DNA of 64,000 bases from Verrucomicrobiota bacterium. GTDB lineage: Bacteria > Verrucomicrobiota > Verrucomicrobiia > Opitutales > Opitutaceae. The stretch covers positions 1 through 64,000 of the forward strand of contig JAEYWP010000032.1 of NCBI GenBank assembly GCA_023428905.1, written 5' to 3'. Of this stretch, positions 1-7,710 are shown one piece after another. Position 1 is the stretch's first letter, and each line of letters begins with the position of its first letter. Both the position numbers and the translations under genes were made by a program. Below the pieces are notes generated by a model. That model was not told the DNA's origin. It made no database searches and was given only the letters and a program-made list of their open reading frames with translations.

Positions 1-71
1 TTCGCGAACGCGGCAAACCAGGCCCAGTCGCCATCATCGCCGTTATGCGAAAAATGCTTCACGTCATCCAT
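1..71 (-). CDS. 5' fragment of a leftward gene of unknown function
   Basis: An ATG at 71-69 on the minus strand opens a frame that stays open to the window edge and begins MDDVKHFSHNGDDGDWAWFA. The composition (acidic, Trp-rich, low in Arg and Ser runs) looks like a real protein rather than a GC-rich shadow, but only 23 codons are visible. It would be transcribed divergently from the TonB-dependent receptor. I do not recognise the family, and no clear ribosome binding site precedes the ATG. Confidence 0.4.
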   Translation of the reverse strand, partial: MDDVKHFSHNGDDGDWAWFAAFA

Positions 72-317
72 CGTCTGATGACTAAACCTGATTTTGCCCT
101 TGCCGGTTGAGACCGCTGCTCTGTGTCGGCGCTCTGTGCCCTCTGTGTCCCTTTCCGTATCCCATAGGTCGAGAGGGCGGCAGGGCCCGCAAATTCAGAC
201 ATGTGTCCGTTTCTACGTTGACACGTGACCGAATTCTCCGACGGTTGCCGTCACCCACTCGGATCAGGTGACCCCCATTGCCTGGTCCGCCCAACCCTCG
301 CAGACCCCACTCGACCC
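72..317. other. Intergenic region upstream of the TonB-dependent receptor
   Basis: No gene is evident. It holds a short repeat of CTCTGTG units (119-150, listed separately) and a consensus-like TTGACA at 218-223 that could be a -35 box for the receptor, although no good -10 lies 17 bases downstream. A GTG at 225 is in frame with the receptor, but the 31 extra residues it would add are Pro/Arg-rich and would bury the signal peptide, so I treat this part as leader. Confidence 0.5.
119..150. repeat. Triplicated CTCTGTG motif
   Basis: CTCTGTG occurs three times at 119-125, 132-138 and 141-147, in the context CTCTGTGTC, CTCTGTGCC and CTCTGTGTCC. Read on the minus strand this is the GGACACAGAGGGCACAGAG type of string that I have seen scattered between genes in environmental genomes. 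Its role is unknown; the recognition is from memory, not a search. Confidence 0.5.
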
Positions 318-3300
318 ATGCGTTCAACTCCCCTGGGCCGCATCCGCGGCCAGTCGTTGCTTCGCCGTGCCGCCAAGGCCCGGCTTTGCCTCGCCAGTAT
401 CGCCCTGCTTGCCCTGACCACCCCGCTCCCCGCCCAGGGCACCGGCACCGGCAGTGTCACCGGCCGCGTGCTCAACACCGGCACCGGCTCGTACCTCAAC
501 AACGCCCAGATCACGGTGGAGGGCACCAACCTCCAGGTATTCACGAATGAATACGGCGAGTTCGTCCTTAATGGCGTGCCCGCGGGCGAGGTGAAACTTC
601 GCGTCTTTTACACCGGCCTCGAGCCGCGGATCGTGACGGTCACGGTTCCCGCCGGCGAAACCGTCAACCGCGACCTGCCGGTCGGTGTGGCGGACGACGA
701 AACCGTTGTCCTCAACACCTTCGAGGTGAATGCGGGCCGCGAAACCAACATCGCACAGATCGCGGTCAACGAGCAGCGCTTCTCTCCCAACATCAAGACC
801 GTGATCGAGACCAATGCCTTCGGCGACGTGGCCGAGGGCAATGTGGGCGAGTTCATGAAGTTCCTTCCCGGCATCACCGTGGATTACGTCGCGGCCGACG
901 TGCGCACCGTTTCCGTCCGCGGCCTGCCCGCCGGCTACACTGCGGTGTCGGTGGACGGTTTCCGCATGGCCAGCGCCGCGTCCGGCGCCGCCACCCGCGC
1001 GTTCGAGTTCGAGCAGGTTTCGATCAACAACGCCGCCCGCGTGGAGGTCAGCAAGGTGCCGACGCCCGACACCCCCGCCGACGCCCTGGGCGGTTCGGTC
1101 AATCTGATCAGCAAAAACGCCTTCGAGCGCGAGGGCCGCCAGCTCAACGCCCGCGCCTACCTCAACCTCAACAGTGAGGAGTGGAACCCCTTCAGCCGCA
1201 CCCCCGGTCCGGGCAAGAAGGACACCTACAAGGTCCTGCCGGGCGTGGATTTCGACCTCACCCTGCCGCTCTCCAAGAAGCTCGGCCTGGTCGTGACCGG
1301 CCTCTCCTCCAATCAGTTCAACGAGCAGCACCGCACCCAGCCGGTCTGGAACTTCGCCCAGGCCGGGGCCACCCCGACCAATCCGTACCTGCAGCAATAC
1401 TCCTTCCAGGACGGTCCGAAAAACTCCTTCCGCGACTCGTTCAGCGTCAAACTGGACTACAAACTCGCCCCCGGGCACACCCTCTGGGCCGGGTATCAGT
1501 TTAACTATTACAAGTCGTTCTTCGGAAACCGGAACCTGAACTTCGACGTCGGCAATAACGCCGCCCCGACCACGACCGGGGGCATCCCGCTGACCTGGAA
1601 CCAGGAGAGCACCAATGGCGCGGCCGGTCGCGGCTCCGTCCGACACGGCTCATCCTTCCGCGACAAGCTGGGCGCGACCAATGTCGGCCTGGTGAAATAC
1701 CGCTTCAACGGGCGGCTCTGGGACTTCGACGCCGGCTACGGAAACTCCATTTCCAAGAGCTGGTACCGCGATGAGTCCCGCGGCCACTTCTCCGAGGTCC
1801 GCACCACCCTCCAGGGGGTCAGCCGGGTCAATTACGGCGACATTTACGACCTGCGTCCCGGCACCCTCACCGCGCTCAACGCGGCCGGGGCCGAAATCGA
1901 CTGGAAGAACATGTCGAACTACCGGATCAACACTGTCCGCAGCGTCCCGCTCGACGCCAAGGACGAGTTCCAGACCGTCCACGCCAACCTTCGCCGCGAG
2001 CTGGACTTCCTGCCCTTCCAGGCCGCCCTCAAGGTCGGCGGCGAGGTCCGGATGCAGAACCGCGACATCCGCCGGCGGGACACGACCTGGAACTTTGTCG
2101 GGGCGGACGGCGTGGCCAACACCGCCGACGACAACGCCGGCCCGTATCTGGACACTCGCTACGGGGTCTATTCGTACTGGGGCTTCGACGACATCACCTG
2201 GCCCGACCCCTACCTCCTCCACGACCTTTTTGTCTCCAACCCGAGCTACTTCGCCCAGAGCGCGGACCAGATCCGCAACGCCGAGCGCTTCCGGATCCAG
2301 AACTCGCAGGAGATGGAGGAGACCATCACCTCGCTGTATGCGCAGGTCGAAGCCAAGTTCCTCAACAACCGCCTCCAGGTGACCACCGGGGTGCGTTATG
2401 AGGACACGGAGGACGAGGGCCTGGGCGCCTACACCCCGACCCGCGGAGCCACCCTCGCGGACGTGCAGCAGAACTGGCGCGAGCGCGGCCTCTCCGTCAG
2501 CAAGTCGTACGACGGCCTGTATCCGAGCCTCCACGTCAACTACAACATCACGGACAACCTGATCGCCCGCTTCGCCTACGCCTACACCCTGGGCCGGCCG
2601 GACTTCAGCAACATCCTGCCGCTGGTCCGGGTGAACAACTCGGAGAACGACTTCGACGATGGCCTGGGCACGATCGCGCCGCGCACCATCATCTATAACA
2701 ACACCGGGCTGAACCCGTGGGAGGCGGACAACTACGACCTCTCCCTCGAGTATTACTTCGCCAATGGTGGTGTCGCCAGCGCCGGGCTCTTCCGCAAGGA
2801 CCTGACCGACTTCTTCGGCAGCTTTGTCACCACCGCAACAGCGGCAGACCTGGAAGAGTTGAACCTCGGCACAGAGTACCTGGGTTACACCGTGCGCACC
2901 ACGACCAACATCACGTCGGCGGCCCGGATCACGGGCGGTGAGTTCAACTTCCGCACCCCGCTGACCTTCATGGGGCGGTACGGGCGCTACTTCACGTTCT
3001 TCGTGAACGGGACCAAGCTGGACCTCGACGGGCCAGCCTCGGCGGACTTCCGCGGCTTCATCGAAGAGGCGGCGAACGTAGGCCTGACCTACGACCGCAA
3101 GCCGCTGACCATCCGCGTCAACGTCAACTACCGCGGACGGCAGATCAACGCGCCCCAGAGTGGCGCGCAATACGGCGCCACCGCCCTGGGCTACCGGGAG
3201 TATTTTGCGCCCCGCCAGACGGTGGACGTGAACGCAGAATACCGCCTGACACGCCGCTTCACGCTCTTCGCCAATGCGCGAAACCTGTTCGACCAGGAAC

Positions 3301-3404
3301 AGATGCTTGAACGCTACAACGACCAAACCCCGGACTACGCGCGCAAGTACCGCGTCGAGAAGTTTGGCGTGCAGCTGACAATGGGTGTGAAGGGCACCTT
3401 CTGA
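318..3404 (+). CDS. TonB-dependent receptor with carboxypeptidase-regulatory-like domain
   Basis: Outer-membrane active transporter of 1028 residues. The ATG at 318 is chosen because it places a typical signal peptide at the N-terminus (basic RIRGQSLLRRAAKAR, a hydrophobic core, then PLPAQ-G near residue 40). Residues 44-125 resemble the carboxypeptidase regulatory-like fold found at the front of SusC-like receptors. VVLNTFEV at about 130-137 looks like the TonB box used by Opitutaceae receptors. A plug domain follows at about 155-268 (SVRGLPAGYTAVSVDG, ALGGSVNLISK), then a long beta-barrel ending in a terminal Phe as expected for BAM recognition. There is no SusD partner nearby, and the substrate cannot be read from sequence; complex carbohydrate or a metal chelate are both possible. 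A strong bidirectional terminator follows. Confidence 0.92.
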   Translation: MRSTPLGRIRGQSLLRRAAKARLCLASIALLALTTPLPAQGTGTGSVTGRVLNTGTGSYLNNAQITVEGTNLQVFTNEYGEFVLNGVPAGEVKLRVFYTGLEPRIVTVTVPAGETVNRDLPVGVADDETVVLNTFEVNAGRETNIAQIAVNEQRFSPNIKTVIETNAFGDVAEGNVGEFMKFLPGITVDYVAADVRTVSVRGLPAGYTAVSVDGFRMASAASGAATRAFEFEQVSINNAARVEVSKVPTPDTPADALGGSVNLISKNAFEREGRQLNARAYLNLNSEEWNPFSRTPGPGKKDTYKVLPGVDFDLTLPLSKKLGLVVTGLSSNQFNEQHRTQPVWNFAQAGATPTNPYLQQYSFQDGPKNSFRDSFSVKLDYKLAPGHTLWAGYQFNYYKSFFGNRNLNFDVGNNAAPTTTGGIPLTWNQESTNGAAGRGSVRHGSSFRDKLGATNVGLVKYRFNGRLWDFDAGYGNSISKSWYRDESRGHFSEVRTTLQGVSRVNYGDIYDLRPGTLTALNAAGAEIDWKNMSNYRINTVRSVPLDAKDEFQTVHANLRRELDFLPFQAALKVGGEVRMQNRDIRRRDTTWNFVGADGVANTADDNAGPYLDTRYGVYSYWGFDDITWPDPYLLHDLFVSNPSYFAQSADQIRNAERFRIQNSQEMEETITSLYAQVEAKFLNNRLQVTTGVRYEDTEDEGLGAYTPTRGATLADVQQNWRERGLSVSKSYDGLYPSLHVNYNITDNLIARFAYAYTLGRPDFSNILPLVRVNNSENDFDDGLGTIAPRTIIYNNTGLNPWEADNYDLSLEYYFANGGVASAGLFRKDLTDFFGSFVTTATAADLEELNLGTEYLGYTVRTTTNITSAARITGGEFNFRTPLTFMGRYGRYFTFFVNGTKLDLDGPASADFRGFIEEAANVGLTYDRKPLTIRVNVNYRGRQINAPQSGAQYGATALGYREYFAPRQTVDVNAEYRLTRRFTLFANARNLFDQEQMLERYNDQTPDYARKYRVEKFGVQLTMGVKGTF

Positions 3405-3420
3405 GCTGAGCCAACAAAAA

Positions 3421-3454
3421 GCCCGCGCGCCGGAAGGCCGCGGGCTTTTTTTTT
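3421..3454. terminator. Bidirectional rho-independent terminator
   Basis: A GC-rich hairpin (GCCCGCG...CGCGGGC type stem) runs from 3421 to 3445 and is followed by nine T on the plus strand. The AAAAA just before it supplies the T tract on the minus strand. It separates the receptor from the convergent antiporter gene. Confidence 0.85.
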
Positions 3455-3469
3455 GCCGGTGAAGGTCGT

Positions 3470-4861
3470 TTATTGCCGGAGGAAGAGGTAGCCCGTCAGT
3501 GCCAGGATCGGCAGCAGAAAGGGCAGGCTGTACCGCAGGACGTAGCCAAAAAAGCTCGGGGTTTTGACCCCCGCCGCGTCGGCGATCGATTTGACCATGA
3601 AGTTCGGACCGTTGCCGATGTACGTCATGGCGCCGAAGAAGACCGCGCCGAGGCTCACTGCGACGACGAAGTGGGGCCTCAGTCCCAGCAGAACCCGCGT
3701 GGAGGCCGTCACGTCCGCCCCTGCCGCCACAAACGCGGCGGGAGCCTCCGCCCGCGCGGTCGCTTCCGCGAGTTGCAGGAAATTCAGGTAGGTCGGGGCA
3801 TTGTCGAGCACGGCCGAGAGGGAGCCCGAGGCGAAATAATACTGCAGCGGATGGTGGAAGCCAAAGTCGCTGCCGTGCTGGGTCAGATAACCGAGCGCGG
3901 GCATCATTGTCATAAAGATCCCGATGAAGAGGTAGGCCACCTCCTTGATCGGGCCAAAGCCGAACTCATTGCGGGCGTGGATCTCCTTGTTTGTGAGAAC
4001 GTACGAGGCGACCGCCGCCGCGAGCATCACACCCTCCCGCAGGAAGAAACGGTCGGGCAGAAACACCGCCGAGAGGATCACAACAAGGAAAAACACATTG
4101 ATCGCTCCCTCGAAGCGCCAGTCGTCCGGTTTCTCCACCTCTGCCTGCACGCGGCGTGGCATCCGCGCAAAGGACGCGCGGTCAAAGACCAGGAAGATCG
4201 CGAGGATCAGGCCGAGGGTGAGTCCCCACTGGAGAATAACACGGTCGATCAGCCAGAAAAACGGCACACCGCGGAGGTAGCCCAGGAAAAGCGGTGGATC
4301 GCCGATCGGCGTCAGGGCGCCCCCCACGTTCGAGACGGTGAAAATGAAAAACACGATGTGGTAGCCTGAGATGCGGATCTTGTTCATCCGGATCCACGGC
4401 CGTATCAGCACCATGGATGCGCCGGTCGTACCGACGATATTGGCAAGGACGGAACCGAGCGCCAGAAACACGACATTGCCGACCGGTGTCGCCTCGCCGC
4501 GGACATGGATGTGAATGCCGCCGGCAACCACGAACAGGGATCCGATGAGGCTGATGAAGGAAACGTACTCACGCAGCGTGTGAACAATGACGGTGCCGCC
4601 ACCCGGAACACGCGTCAGATAATAGGCGACCACGAGCAAACCGAGCCCGGCCGCCACCGCTGGATAAAAACGCTCCCAGAGGTGTTTCACCCGGTGGGGG
4701 GTGAGGGGCATCGTCGCGATCAGCAAAAGCAGGAGCGCGAACGGCAGCATCATCGGAGCGGGAATGTCCACCGCAGTGGACGCGAGCATCGCCTGGGGAA
4801 GCATACGGGCGCATGCAATCAGTCCGACATACGTAGGCAATGGCGCCAAAACCTCACGCAC
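3470..4861 (-). CDS. Sodium:proton antiporter / ion transporter (CitMHS/NhaD-type)
   Basis: Polytopic inner-membrane protein of 463 residues with about eleven hydrophobic segments. It resembles the ion transporter superfamily members usually annotated as sodium:proton antiporter or putative citrate transport. Characteristic stretches are the two re-entrant-type motifs NVGGALTPIGDPPLFLGYL (centre) and AMTYIGNGPNFMVKSIAD (near the C-terminus), each with the Gly-Asn-Gly or Gly-Asp-Pro turn seen in this superfamily, and a TGASMVLIRPWIR segment. The start used is the longest; Met20 (MLPQAM) would remove a weakly conserved leader and is an alternative. It is a single-gene unit facing the receptor across the terminator. 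Whether the ion is Na+, H+ or a carboxylate cannot be read from sequence. Confidence 0.8.
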   Translation of the reverse strand: MREVLAPLPTYVGLIACARMLPQAMLASTAVDIPAPMMLPFALLLLLIATMPLTPHRVKHLWERFYPAVAAGLGLLVVAYYLTRVPGGGTVIVHTLREYVSFISLIGSLFVVAGGIHIHVRGEATPVGNVVFLALGSVLANIVGTTGASMVLIRPWIRMNKIRISGYHIVFFIFTVSNVGGALTPIGDPPLFLGYLRGVPFFWLIDRVILQWGLTLGLILAIFLVFDRASFARMPRRVQAEVEKPDDWRFEGAINVFFLVVILSAVFLPDRFFLREGVMLAAAVASYVLTNKEIHARNEFGFGPIKEVAYLFIGIFMTMMPALGYLTQHGSDFGFHHPLQYYFASGSLSAVLDNAPTYLNFLQLAEATARAEAPAAFVAAGADVTASTRVLLGLRPHFVVAVSLGAVFFGAMTYIGNGPNFMVKSIADAAGVKTPSFFGYVLRYSLPFLLPILALTGYLFLRQ

Positions 4862-5160
4862 ACGAGTAGCGCGCGGACTGCTAGTGGCTATAACGCCCGT
4901 TTTGCCAGACGGCTGCGCCAGACAGCGGTATCAACCGCATTTTCAAAATGCCCTACCCCCCTCAAGCGCTCCTGCGTTTTGCATGTTGCAGGACCTGAAG
5001 TTAGGGACCTCAGCCTGTTGTTAGTCGGTACAAATAGGCAGCTTACATTGGGTCCAACGGGTTGGCATGAACACGGCTAAGGCGGGGGAGCACACTTCCA
5101 TTCGAGCTCTTACACCCCTCCGGCGGGCCGGTGAGAGTTCCAGCAGCCCTCAAACTCTTT
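4862..5160. other. Divergent intergenic region (299 bases)
   Basis: It holds the promoters of the leftward antiporter and of the rightward sugar cluster, but neither is clear enough to place. The only ordered element I see is GCATTTTCAAAATGC at 4937-4951, two seven-base inverted arms around a single base, which could be a regulator site. An in-frame GTG at 5131 precedes the chosen start of the glycosyltransferase. Confidence 0.4.
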
Positions 5161-6510
5161 ATGTCCACCTACACCTCGCCCTCGGTCAACCTCAGTGCCT
5201 CGCTCCCTCGGCTGGGCGTATCGCCGGATCGCGCTGCTGACGTTTCGCGAGCGCGAAGCCGGACCACGGATGCTTCGATATCGCGGGCGCAAGCAACGCT
5301 GCCTGCAATCGCCACAGCGCCGATCATCTGCCTTTGCCATCTCGGTTGGGACTGGGTGTGGCAGCGGCCACAGCAGTTTTTGTCGCGCCTGGCTCGCCAG
5401 CATCCCGTCCTCTTCGTCGAGACGTATTGCAGCGATACGCCCACCACCTTCACCCGCCTCCGGCAAACGCTGGCGCACCCGGGCGTCACCATCGCGGAAA
5501 TGCACCTTCCCGCAGGTCGCTGGTCAGACGGCGCCTTCATTGATGCGGAGCGGCGGCGGGCGTTGCAGGCCCTCCTGGCCGACGAACTCTCCGGCACCTT
5601 TGATCACCCGATTCTCTGGTTTTATGACCCGATGGCGGTGACGGCCTTCGCCGGACATCTCAACGAGCGCCTGGTGGTGTATGACTGCATGGACGAACTC
5701 TCCCAATTCAAGGGTGCCCCTCCGACCTTGCTGGAAAGAGAGAAGGAATTGTTGGGTCATGCGGATGTGGTGTTTTGTGGAGGACGGAAGATGCGGGAAA
5801 AACGCCTCCCCCTGAACCCTAACTGCCATTTTTACGGCACCGGAGTGGACATCCACCACTTTGGGAAAGCGCGGACTTCCTCCCTCGAAACTGCTCCCGA
5901 GCTCGCGGCGCTCAAGGGTCCCATTCTCGGTTACTTTGGCGTTGTCGATGAACGCATCGATTATGATCTTCTCGCCAAGCTGGCAGACGCCCGCAGCGAC
6001 TGGCACGTGGTGATGGTCGGGCCAGCGTGCAAGGTCGACCCGGCGCAGTTCCCGCAACGCGCGAATCTTCACTTCATCGGCGGTCGTCCTTACGAACAGC
6101 TGCCCGCCCTGACCAAGGCCTTTTCGGTGTGCTTGATGCCCTTCGCGATCAATGCGGCGACGGAGTTCATCAATCCCACCAAAGCGCTGGAGTACATGGC
6201 CGCCGGACGGCCCGTGGTCTCCACGGCGATCAACGAGGTGAAGAGCAATTTCAGCAAGGTCGCCCGGGTGGCCGCCACCCACGAAGACTTCATCACCTGG
6301 TGCGTTCGCGAAGCCGAAGCGCCGTCGACCGGTCGGATCAAGGCGGGCCTTGCGCTCGCCGCCGAAAACACCTGGGAGGCGATTGCAGCGAAAATGGAGG
6401 GCCACATGGCCGACGCCGATCGCCTGCTGCACGGGCAGCGGCCCGAACGCTTGCAGGCCCCCTCCTCCGTCCCCGCATCCCTCCCGTCCAGCGGCCTCGC
6501 CTATGTTTGA
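5161..6510 (+). CDS. Glycosyltransferase family 1/4-like protein
   Basis: Predicted cytoplasmic GT-B glycosyltransferase of 449 residues. About the first 45 residues are Ser/Thr/Arg-rich and look like a linker. The Rossmann half contains the W-QRPQQFL motif typical of this group, and the C-terminal half contains GPILGYFGVVDERIDYDLL, then HFIGGRPYEQLP and NPTKALEYMAAGRPVVST, the nucleotide-sugar binding segment with the conserved E of the E-x7-E type pattern. ATG 5161 is preferred to GTG 5131. The stop overlaps the start of glf by eight bases (ATGTTTGA), so the two proteins are probably made together; a galactofuranosyl or related transfer is an inference from that coupling. Confidence 0.85.
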   Translation: MSTYTSPSVNLSASLPRLGVSPDRAADVSRARSRTTDASISRAQATLPAIATAPIICLCHLGWDWVWQRPQQFLSRLARQHPVLFVETYCSDTPTTFTRLRQTLAHPGVTIAEMHLPAGRWSDGAFIDAERRRALQALLADELSGTFDHPILWFYDPMAVTAFAGHLNERLVVYDCMDELSQFKGAPPTLLEREKELLGHADVVFCGGRKMREKRLPLNPNCHFYGTGVDIHHFGKARTSSLETAPELAALKGPILGYFGVVDERIDYDLLAKLADARSDWHVVMVGPACKVDPAQFPQRANLHFIGGRPYEQLPALTKAFSVCLMPFAINAATEFINPTKALEYMAAGRPVVSTAINEVKSNFSKVARVAATHEDFITWCVREAEAPSTGRIKAGLALAAENTWEAIAAKMEGHMADADRLLHGQRPERLQAPSSVPASLPSSGLAYV

Positions 6511-7621
6511 TTATCTTATCGTCGGAGCCGGCTTTGCCGGAAGTGTCCTCGCGGAGCGCCTCGCTGCCGGCCTGAACAAAAAGGTGCTGATCATAGACCG
6601 CCGAAATCACATCGGCGGGAACGCCTACGATTGCCATGACGAGCACGGCATCCTGATCCACCGGTACGGGCCGCATATCTTCCACACCAATTCAGCCGAC
6701 ATCTTCAACTACCTCGGCCGTTTTACGGAGTGGCGCCAGTATCAGCACCGGGTGAAGGCCTGGGTCGACGGGCGGCACGTGCCCATTCCGATCAATCTGG
6801 ATACGATCAACCAGCTCTACGGGCTGAATCTCACGCCCCAGGGCATGAAAGACTACCTCGCCCAGGTCGCGGAGAAGCGGGAGAAGGTCGTTACGTCGGA
6901 AGACGTGGTGGTCGGTACGGTCGGTCGCGAACTGTACGAGAAGTTCTTCCGCGGATACACCCGCAAGCAATGGGCGCTCGACCCGTCGGAGCTGGATGCG
7001 CAGGTCACGGCGCGCGTGCCCGTGCGCTTTAATCGCGACGACCGGTATTTCACCGACAGCTACCAGGCAATGCCGAAGCGTGGTTTCACCCGGATGTTTG
7101 AAAACATGCTCGATCATCCAAACATCAAGATCCTGCTCAACGCGGACTACCGCGAAGTGATGGACGAGGTGCGTTACGAATCGCTGATCTACACCGGTCA
7201 GATCGACGAATTTTTTGACTACCAGTTTGGTCCCCTTCCCTACCGTTGTCTGGAGTTCAAGCATGAGCACCACCATCGGCCGGTGTTCCAGGAGGCTCCG
7301 GTGGTCAATTATCCAAACGAATACGCTTACACGCGGGTGACGGAGTTCAAATACCTCACCGGGCAGGAGCATGCGTCCACGAGTATCGTGTACGAATTCC
7401 CCCGCGCCGACGGTGATCCGTATTACCCGATCCCGCGTCCCGACAACGCCGCATTGTACAAGAAGTACCAGGCGCTGGCGGAACAGAATCCCGACGTGCA
7501 TTTCGTCGGCCGGCTCGCCACCTACAAGTACTACAACATGGACCAGGTCGTGGGACAGGCCCTGACGGTGTACTCCAAATTGGCGGGCACGAAACGCGCA
7601 GAAGCTTTGGCTCCGGCCTGA
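6503..7621 (+). CDS. glf: UDP-galactopyranose mutase
   Basis: FAD enzyme that interconverts UDP-galactopyranose and UDP-galactofuranose, the only known route to Galf for glycan synthesis. 372 residues from ATG 6503, a normal length. The N-terminus MFDYLIVGAGFAGSVLAERL gives the GxGxxG dinucleotide fold at residues 8-13. Next come IGGNAYD and HRYGPHIFHTN, then FFRGYTRKQW, which carries the conserved Arg/Trp pocket. Further on, DRYFTDSYQAMPKRGFTRMF and YTGQIDEFFD are family blocks, and the C-terminal GRLATYKYYNMDQVVGQAL closes the FAD site. It overlaps the glycosyltransferase by eight bases and is followed after 89 bases by the GH2 gene. Confidence 0.97.
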   Translation: MFDYLIVGAGFAGSVLAERLAAGLNKKVLIIDRRNHIGGNAYDCHDEHGILIHRYGPHIFHTNSADIFNYLGRFTEWRQYQHRVKAWVDGRHVPIPINLDTINQLYGLNLTPQGMKDYLAQVAEKREKVVTSEDVVVGTVGRELYEKFFRGYTRKQWALDPSELDAQVTARVPVRFNRDDRYFTDSYQAMPKRGFTRMFENMLDHPNIKILLNADYREVMDEVRYESLIYTGQIDEFFDYQFGPLPYRCLEFKHEHHHRPVFQEAPVVNYPNEYAYTRVTEFKYLTGQEHASTSIVYEFPRADGDPYYPIPRPDNAALYKKYQALAEQNPDVHFVGRLATYKYYNMDQVVGQALTVYSKLAGTKRAEALAPA

Positions 7622-7663
7622 ACCTTTCACGGCTCAGCCGGTCAGCCGGACACGAATACGCGA

Positions 7664-7692
7664 CTCGGGGGTGAGCCGATTCATCCCCCGAG
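7664..7692 (+). other. Hairpin between glf and the GH2 gene
   Basis: CTCGGGGG at 7664-7671 and CCCCCGAG at 7685-7692 form a perfect eight-pair stem around thirteen bases, with a possible TGA/TCA extension inside. There is no T tract, so it is more likely an mRNA stability or processing element, or an attenuator in the glf-GH2 transcript, than a simple terminator. Confidence 0.45.
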
Positions 7693-7710
7693 CCGGCGCA
7701 GCGTTACATT

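Noticed and set aside
324..3326. Long open frames antisense to the TonB receptor (440 and 558 codons)
   Set aside because: Composition is Val/Arg/Gly-rich with no family motif, and the receptor frame has clear signal peptide, plug and barrel. High GC third positions open the antisense frame.
7664..7692. Terminator after glf
   Set aside because: The stem is strong but has no T tract on the plus strand and lies 19 bases before the GH2 start, so it was listed as an uncertain hairpin.
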